64,000 bases of DNA from Neodontobutis hainanensis. Taxonomy: Eukaryota > Chordata > Actinopteri > Gobiiformes > Odontobutidae. The DNA lies in NCBI GenBank assembly GCA_024349245.1, contig JALDNG010000103.1, positions 1,397,001-1,461,000 on the forward strand. Reading direction: 5' to 3'. This document shows positions 58,359 to 64,000 of the stretch, one piece after another (position 1 is the first letter of the stretch; the number at the start of each line of letters is the position of its first letter). The notes under the pieces are model-generated. The model saw only the letters and a program-made list of their open reading frames with translations, was not told the DNA's origin and searched no databases. The position numbers were made by a program, and so were the translations under genes.

Positions 58359-59289
58359 GTACGAAGCCATGTTGCTTTGTTGCTTTTAAAAGTATGGTAA
58401 TGGTGTTCAGTGGGATTCTTCTTGTTGGATAAAAGAGCAACAAAGTCCTAAAATCCAAGGTCTCTTGGCCTTTGCTCTCCAGTATTTGTTAACAAATCTA
58501 ACTTTAAATTAGTTCCAGATTATAATTTATAATAGATAATAATCAGTGTGATCAATTACAAGTTGTTGCAGGCCTAGTTTCCTTTATCATAACTTCAAGT
58601 ATAGACATTTTTTTAAAGACAGAAGTTTATTTAACACAAAACAAAAGCCCTCTAATACAGACTTTAACTTTGAGAAGAGTTTCCCCTTGTCCCAGTTCAC
58701 TAAGTGCTCAGTGCTGCGTCTGGCTGTCATTAGTGAAGTTCTGCTCACACAGCAGGGGTTCACCATTGTTTGGAGCTTTGGGGAAACCACCGTGTGCAAA
58801 GGAGAAGAACTGAGACGAGGGTTGTTATTTTTAAAGTCAACTTAGGAATACAAAAGGTCTCATAGTGTCTCAATTGTTTTTTTTTGTAAGTATGTTGTGG
58901 ATTTGAAGAGAAAAATTTAAATGTCACAATGGGATTTTGCAGAAGCATGAAGGAAAAATAAATGCAGTTCTGTGTGAAAACTAGTACTGTTTGTGTCTCA
59001 TCATACAATATGCAAAAGTTTCAGTCCGAATGCTCCAACTTGGAGGGATATACAGCCTTTCACACCATCAAAAAGTAAAAAAAAAGCAAAAAAAAAAAGA
59101 TGATAGGTTTGGAGATTTAGCAAATTTAACTATATTTACATAATACAGTTTGAGTATGAGTATGAGTATTTTTCTAAATGCTAGCTTTTTCAAAATGTCT
59201 ATTTTTTATCTGTTTATTACATATTATTCCTAGAAACACCATTTATGAATTTTTATATTATTATTATATTTAAAGGAAAAAACATATAT

Positions 59290-59525
59290 AACAAACAGTC
59301 ATTACGAGTATATCAAGTAATATAAATAAAAGAGACAAAAGTAGATCATTAATAAAAACAGATAGACGAGGTCCCAGACAGCTTCCTTGAGGTACACCAC
59401 TGTCTAAACCTTCAACTGTCATTATAAAAATAAAAACTCTGAAATCTGTAAGAAAGATAACTTAACAAGGGTAAAAACATAGCTAATATATCATAGAGGA
59501 TCAAAACATCAAAATCAGCACTAAT
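59290..59525 (-). mobile_element. LINE reverse-transcriptase fragment (L2/Rex1-like), decayed
   Basis: On the minus strand one frame reads ADFDVLILYDIL, then after a break FLTDFRVF and VEGLDSGVPQGSCLGPRL, then FINDL and a degenerate DDTVIY-like stretch. GVPQGSCLGP followed by FINDL is the RT fingers/palm motif of vertebrate L2/CR1/Rex1-clade non-LTR retrotransposons, and the preceding pieces fit the KAFDxVDHxILL and YLTDR motifs. The copy is short, frameshifted and certainly inactive. It runs opposite to the other LINE remnant at 61120-61848, so it is a separate insertion. Confidence 0.65.
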
Positions 59526-60157
59526 ATTTAACATTACAATTATAAAAATTTTTCAATTATACATACATTTCAGCCATTCAGCCGTCATTTGCATAAGAGC
59601 TGTACAGGTTAAATGTCCGTTCTATATGCATGTTGAAATATGGTCATTAGGGTTATGTAAGTGTTTGTTTCTCTTTTAAGTCCTATTGTGTTACTAATCT
59701 ACCTCACTATTTAATAGAAAGCCATGCTAACCATCCTGTCACCAATTTCAAAGCCTTTTAGAAATATAGTTCTTCATCTGAGTTTGGTTTGAACTGTGCA
59801 GAGCGTTTATACAAACTTCATGTGAGTAGACTAACAGTGTAGTACAGTATATAGTGATAACTCTGTCTGAAATACACCAGGGACGCGTTCGCTGACGCTA
59901 AATCACTTTTGCAAACCTTTGGCTCAGTGTCAGGGTCCTTAGCCAAATTACACCGGGCTCCTTCAGTCACAGCGTGAGGGCTGTGAGTTATTCATCTCTT
60001 CGACACTGAAGTAAATGGCTTTGGGTCTGGAGGCCGAGGAGAGAGCCTGCTGCTGCCTGAAAGTCCTCATGAATTTTAAGTCAGACCCCCGACTGCACCG
60101 AGGAGAGATGAAATGACACGTACCAGAAACATACATTTAAAAATAGATTCCACTATT

Positions 60158-60312
60158 TAGTCCTGCAGGGACATTCTGTAATGTATTAATTCAATTTCTA
60201 AAAAATTAGGGGGAAAAAAATCAACTTCTCCTCCTCCTTCAGCAATATTGTCTGGTCAACAAGAAACATGACTCCAGTAGGGCTCTGTTTGTCCTCCCTG
60301 GGCCACTGTAGC
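60158..60312 (+). repeat. Copy of the ~170-bp dispersed repeat family R170
   Basis: It opens TAGTCCTGCAGGGACATTCT and ends CTGTTTGTCCTCCCTGGGCC then ACTGTAGC. Between them is a CTTCTCCTCCTCCTTCAGCA block matching the CTTCTTCTCCAGCA part of the other copies. Confidence 0.5.
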
Positions 60313-61119
60313 AACAAGAACAGAAAAAAAATTTAACTAGTAGAATGTTTTAGTCCAAATTGTGTTCTGTAGTGTATAAAGTATCTTAAAAACTCCCCAG
60401 AAAAAACAACAGAAGAGCCATAACCTCCTGTTACTACAGCTGTACCTGTGTTAAATGAAATCGAGATTGGATTAAATGCAAAGAAATATTAAGTTCCCAA
60501 CAGCACAGGTAAGAGTCAGTGCACTTAGCATTTCCACATTCTTGTACAGTGAGTGTGTAAGTGTTTTGTGTGGAGTGATGCTGACGATATGAGCGCTCAC
60601 CAGACTGTGAAATGTCTACAGCCAGCGCTCGGGAGTCGCCGCCGCTCGGTGAGACGTGCCGTGAGTTGAATTTCAATCCCTGCCTGCTCCTATCTCTCAT
60701 TCCTGCTGCGTCTTCGTCGCTTTGAAGTCGGCCGACAAGGACACACTTGTTTTGTTTGCGCCTGTCTCTGCCTCTCTCAGGAACAGGCCAGATTCATCAA
60801 GCTGCGTTTTTCCCGTTGTCCTGAAACTCAACGCTCACCGCGCTGCACTGCAGATAACCCTACTAGAAATATACAAGTACTAAAATACAGTCTATTCTTT
60901 CAGTATGGGTCTGACAAAAAATCAGTGCTGCATGGTGTCAACTTTCATTTCTTTGTTTGTAGTGATTTATTGTTCTTTGTGTGTGTGTGTGTGTCCTTTT
61001 GAAATATGACTTACTTTAATGTACAATTTTCTTGACAATTCAACGCCACAAAGATTCCTGGGAATGTCCTTAAATACCTCCCGCTGAAGCCAGATGACAT
61101 TAGAAGCCTGGCTGCTGTA

Positions 61120-61847
61120 ACACACTGTCTCAACAACCCCAATTGTAAAGCAATGTGTCATCTTTGACTCTGACCTCAACTTTTAACAACATATTACCCA
61201 GTCACCCAGTTCTGTTTCTTCCACCTCCGTACAATAACCTAAATTACATCCACCGTAAACCTGATCTACAAAAAAATTGTCAATATCCTTATTTTTTTCT
61301 GCCTCAATTATTGTAACTCACTCCTCTCCGATCTGGACAACAAATCACTGTCTCGCCTCCAACTTCTTCAGTTTTAGCCCCTTTTCACTGGTTCAATGTA
61401 CGGTTTAAAATTAGATTTTAAGGTTTTACTGTTCACTTTTAAAGCTCGTTTAGGCCTTGCACCAAGTTAATAACTGACTTTTTAACACCTTACGAGCCAC
61501 TTTGCAGCCTTAGATCTTTAGGCAGGTCCTTGTTAACTTTTCCAAAGTTGAGGCTGAAATGCAGAGGCGACAGGGCTTTTTCAGTCTTTGGAACGTCCTG
61601 CCTGAGGAGATGAGGCCGGCAGAGTCTTCTTTTACATCACTTCTTAAAACTCACTTTTACAGACTTTTATAGACTTTTTATAATATGATTTTATTTATTA
61701 TTTATTATTACAGTTTTATGTTTCTGTCTATTTATGTTGCCTCATATAGCCTCCAAGCATCTGTCTGCCTCCTTAAATTAAACTTTGCTGTTTGTTTTCA
61801 TGCTCTCTTTGTTTAAAGCACTTTGTATACCTTGTTTTTAATAGGTG

Positions 61848-61848
<1 letters not shown>
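61120..61848 (+). mobile_element. LINE 3' remnant (L2/Rex1-like), 5'-truncated
   Basis: Decayed + strand coding blocks are legible in order: a LNYCNSLLSDL-type block (ordinarily RLDYCNSLL), SLSRLQLLQ, GLKLDFKVLLFTFKARLGLAP (ordinarily HWLPVxFRIDFKVLLLTYKALNGLAP), LRPKLRLKCRGDRAFSVFGT, and SFLHHFLKLTFTDF. This is the C-terminal part of the ORF2 protein of an L2/Rex1-like non-LTR element. A TGTTTAAAGCACTTTGTATA then TAGGTGCTATATA tail follows. Several stops and frameshifts make it inactive. Boundaries are approximate. Confidence 0.7.

Positions 61849-61900
<52 letters not shown>
61849..61900. repeat. (TA)26 microsatellite at a LINE tail
   Basis: 26 uninterrupted TA units directly after GGTGC and before AAAGATGATTATTATTAT. 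The flanks are those of an L2/Rex1-like LINE 3' end, so the repeat seems to have grown from the GCTATATAA tail. Confidence 0.9.
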
Positions 61901-61906
<6 letters not shown>

Positions 61907-63095
61907 GATTATTATTATAAAAAATACCTGTTTTTTACATAATACATTTAGGAGGTAATAGAGAAATTATGATAATACTTTGAAGAACATTAAACAGAGC
62001 AGGATGTTTACTCTAATTATACTAATTTTCACACACTGCTTCTTAAAGAGACTGAAAAACTAAACAACTGTAGTTTAGACTAATCTGCCATTTTAAGGCA
62101 TTTATTGTAGTAACGTCTTTAAACATTCCCAAAATATGTAAGTGGAATGAATGTTTAGGTATACAGTATATTATAAACTGCAAACCCATTGGTCAGACAG
62201 GAAACCTTTTTTTGCATTTCCATCTTTGATTCTAAATCCTCATCCAACAAAAGCTATGGTCCCAGTGCCACCAGCCTTAATGTTATTCTCCCTGTGGTCT
62301 TCTTTTCTTCTATTTCATTTGCTTCATTCATTCATTAGCTCTTGACAAACACCAGAAAAAGAACTCATTTAAAACAATGACTTGAGTCCAGATCACTCAT
62401 GCATAATACCAGCATCTGTCAGTCTGAATCAAGGGAAAGTGAATCTTTTGTGGAGAGTATTAGTGAACAAAGCTCGACTCCAGCGAATATGAAACAGATA
62501 TGATGATATTTAATTCAAGCGGGACAGTGTTCAGATGGATATTTATGGAAATAGGCGGAGGTTTTATAATTGTTTCTTGAAATTGCATGAGGTTTGAAGT
62601 ACGGGGAAATGAATCACCACAGCTTTGTAATGACTTCACTCCTGCTTCAGTGTGTGCAGATTGGTTTGACATGGGTTCAGTCACATCACAGTCTTCAGAG
62701 TGCTACACAAGAGTGTAATGATCCCTATTCTACTTTAATTATTGGAAGAATTGGTTCATGTTGGTGTGTGACTTTTTTCTGTTCCACATTTTATTTTTTG
62801 GTCACCCTTGGTGTTGTACAAAGCTAGTTGATCCAACCCATTATTTCAGTTTGAATCGGAGGTTTTACTAAGCAGATTACCAACCTTTTCAGTTAACCCC
62901 GTGTTTCTCTGTGAAGCTGTACCGAATATGGACTAAACGACAATCACATCGACAGGTCTGGGAAAATAAACACGCCCAGAGACTGAATGAAAAGCACATA
63001 ATCACAAAGAGTTCAGATAAACTCTTCCTGTGAAAGGTTTAAGATTCTCTTTCCTAATTTGTTGTCAGTTAATAACGATGTAACTGTGTGCGCAG

Positions 63096-63187
63096 GTAAA
63101 CTGTGGTGCAGAAGTGTGAAGGTGGCCTACAACCTGCTGCACAAACTGGGATCCAAACAGGAACCACTGGTGCGGCCTGGAGACCGG
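63096..63187 (+). CDS. dip2c: dip2c coding exon, start of first FAAL-like domain
   Basis: 92 nt, acceptor TGTGCGCAG, donor CCGG|GTGAGT (strong). It enters in phase 1 and ends in phase 0. It encodes (G)KLWCRSVKVAYNLLHKLGS, then KQEPLVRPGDR. In DIP2 proteins GKLWxRSxKxAYxxLxKLGxKxEPxxxPGDR is followed by VALVFPNxDP in the next exon, expected beyond the window. This region begins the adenylate-forming (AMP-binding) fold. No further exon is visible in the remaining 813 bases. Confidence 0.94.
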
Positions 63188-64000
63188 GTGAGTCATGCTA
63201 CTAATAAGCCTTAAAGGTAGCTCTGTAGGATTTTGAGAAGAAGTCTAGTTCTTTATGCCAACCCCTTTCCCTATACTTGCACATACCGTCTTTTGAATGG
63301 TTGAATGGACAAAATGCTGTGTTTTTGCTGATTGAATAGGAACTGTACACATCTCTTCCATGTAAACAAAGAAGAAAAATGGTAAAATAGGCACCGATTA
63401 GAGTTTATACAATAATTTATACCCAGTAATACGTTCCATTATCCTTAAAATGACTCAAAACCTAATCCTTAAATGCATGGTGTGACCATCTCTTTGTGTC
63501 TGTCACAGAGTTCCACACTGAGAGACAGAGCTCTTTTACTGAGAGATGGGCGCATTTACTGATTAACCTGGATGTGCTGATGCGCTCTGGGTACGCAAAG
63601 ACAGCGTGAGGAAAGCACAGCCAAACACAAGAGCGCATCAGTAGGCACCTAGGTTTATAGTGGGTCTAAACAAACTGAGAGCCTCATATTACTGCAGCAG
63701 ACCAGGTGTCAGCTCTAAACTGTCTTCATTTTGTGAAGAAACTGGTCTGGACAGGGCTGGAACTTGGTCAGAAAGTATCAGTGTCTTTGGCTGCAGCCAC
63801 ACTGATCAAGGTGAAGTCCGCTGTATGTCTCTGGAATAGTTTGACAGATGACGTTGAGAGGAAAAGCCACACATGGTGCTGAGATTCAGTATGTTTCATT
63901 CAAGTGCATCTTTTATTTACAAAACATACCTATAATGCAGCCTTTATGGCAACATACTTTCATTACATTTTCTTTCAGTGCTGCTGAAACAAAACTATAT
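63188..64000 (+). other. dip2c: dip2c intron, partial
   Basis: It starts GTGAGT and runs off the window. It contains a 12-bp inverted repeat, CTGATGCGCTCT (63577-63588) with AGAGCGCATCAG (63630-63641). Nothing else recognised. Confidence 0.7.

Larger units (their letters stand above)
58359..63095 (+). other. dip2c: dip2c intron, 4.7 kb, LINE-bearing
   Basis: GTACGA to GTGCGCAG. It holds a minus-strand LINE RT fragment (about 59290-59525), an R170 copy (60158-60312), a plus-strand LINE 3' remnant (about 61120-61848), a (TA)26 tract and a (TG)n run near 60977-60994. The rest is unremarkable AT-rich sequence. Confidence 0.7.

Noticed and set aside
33270..63187. Assignment of the host gene to DIP2A or DIP2B
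   Set aside because: PKYGNAELMETGDG, AKIQQLVNTLKRPKRPPLRE and GEQLGVVTNWPPSLEAALQR fit DIP2C as I recall the family. A teleost-specific duplicate of DIP2C (a/b) cannot be distinguished here.
1..64000. CRISPR arrays, prokaryotic operons, phage genes or a novel defence system
   Set aside because: The window is vertebrate genomic DNA with spliced genes. The tandem repeats seen are microsatellites or local duplications, not spacer arrays.

Overview
The window is vertebrate nuclear DNA, most likely from a percomorph-type teleost fish. It is AT-rich and almost entirely non-coding. It has short exons with GT-AG boundaries, fish-type tRNA-derived SINEs, hAT and Tc1 DNA transposon remnants, L2/Rex1-like LINE pieces and many microsatellites. 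There is no operon structure, no bacterial-type gene and no CRISPR array.

The main gene is on the + strand: an N-terminal part of a disco-interacting protein 2 gene, best matched to DIP2C. Eight consecutive coding exons are legible (33270-33341, 46531-46641, 50068-50193, 54774-55064, 56690-56845, 57909-58028, 58161-58358, 63096-63187). All splice junctions are GT-AG. Every junction is phase 1 except the last donor, which is phase 0. Together the exons encode about 388 residues: most of the DMAP1-binding N-terminal domain, a low-complexity Ser/Gly/acidic linker, the conserved KRPKRPPLREFF block, and the start of the first adenylate-forming (FAAL-like) domain. The first coding exon was not found, so positions 1-33269 are read as the first intron (or intron plus upstream DNA). 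The gene continues past 64000.

A second complete gene lies inside the 13.2-kb intron 33342-46530, on the same strand: a single-exon RING, B-box, B-box, coiled-coil, B30.2 (TRIM) protein of 564 aa at 36524-38218, of the fish-expanded TRIM16/TRIM25-like type. A truncated Tc1-like transposon sits just upstream of it (about 35092-35803).

Layout: 1-33269 is intronic or upstream DNA with SINEs, hAT-type fragments and other dispersed repeats. 33270-33341 is an exon. 33342-46530 is the intron holding the Tc1 remnant, the TRIM gene and a clean 1.1-kb hAT deletion derivative with an 8-bp target duplication (41924-43025). 46531-58358 holds six exons separated by 0.13-4.6 kb introns. 58359-63095 is an intron with two LINE fragments in opposite orientations. 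63096-63187 is the last exon seen.

The two genes have no evident functional link. DIP2 proteins are multidomain adenylate-forming-fold proteins important in neurons and in lipid metabolism. The TRIM gene is a probable E3 ubiquitin ligase of innate-immunity type that happens to be nested. I did not find a convincing new biological system. The items most worth checking are the nested TRIM gene, an apparently uncatalogued ~170-bp dispersed repeat, a degenerate CCTGGTTTAG-type repeat, and the hAT derivative that keeps its first transposase exon.
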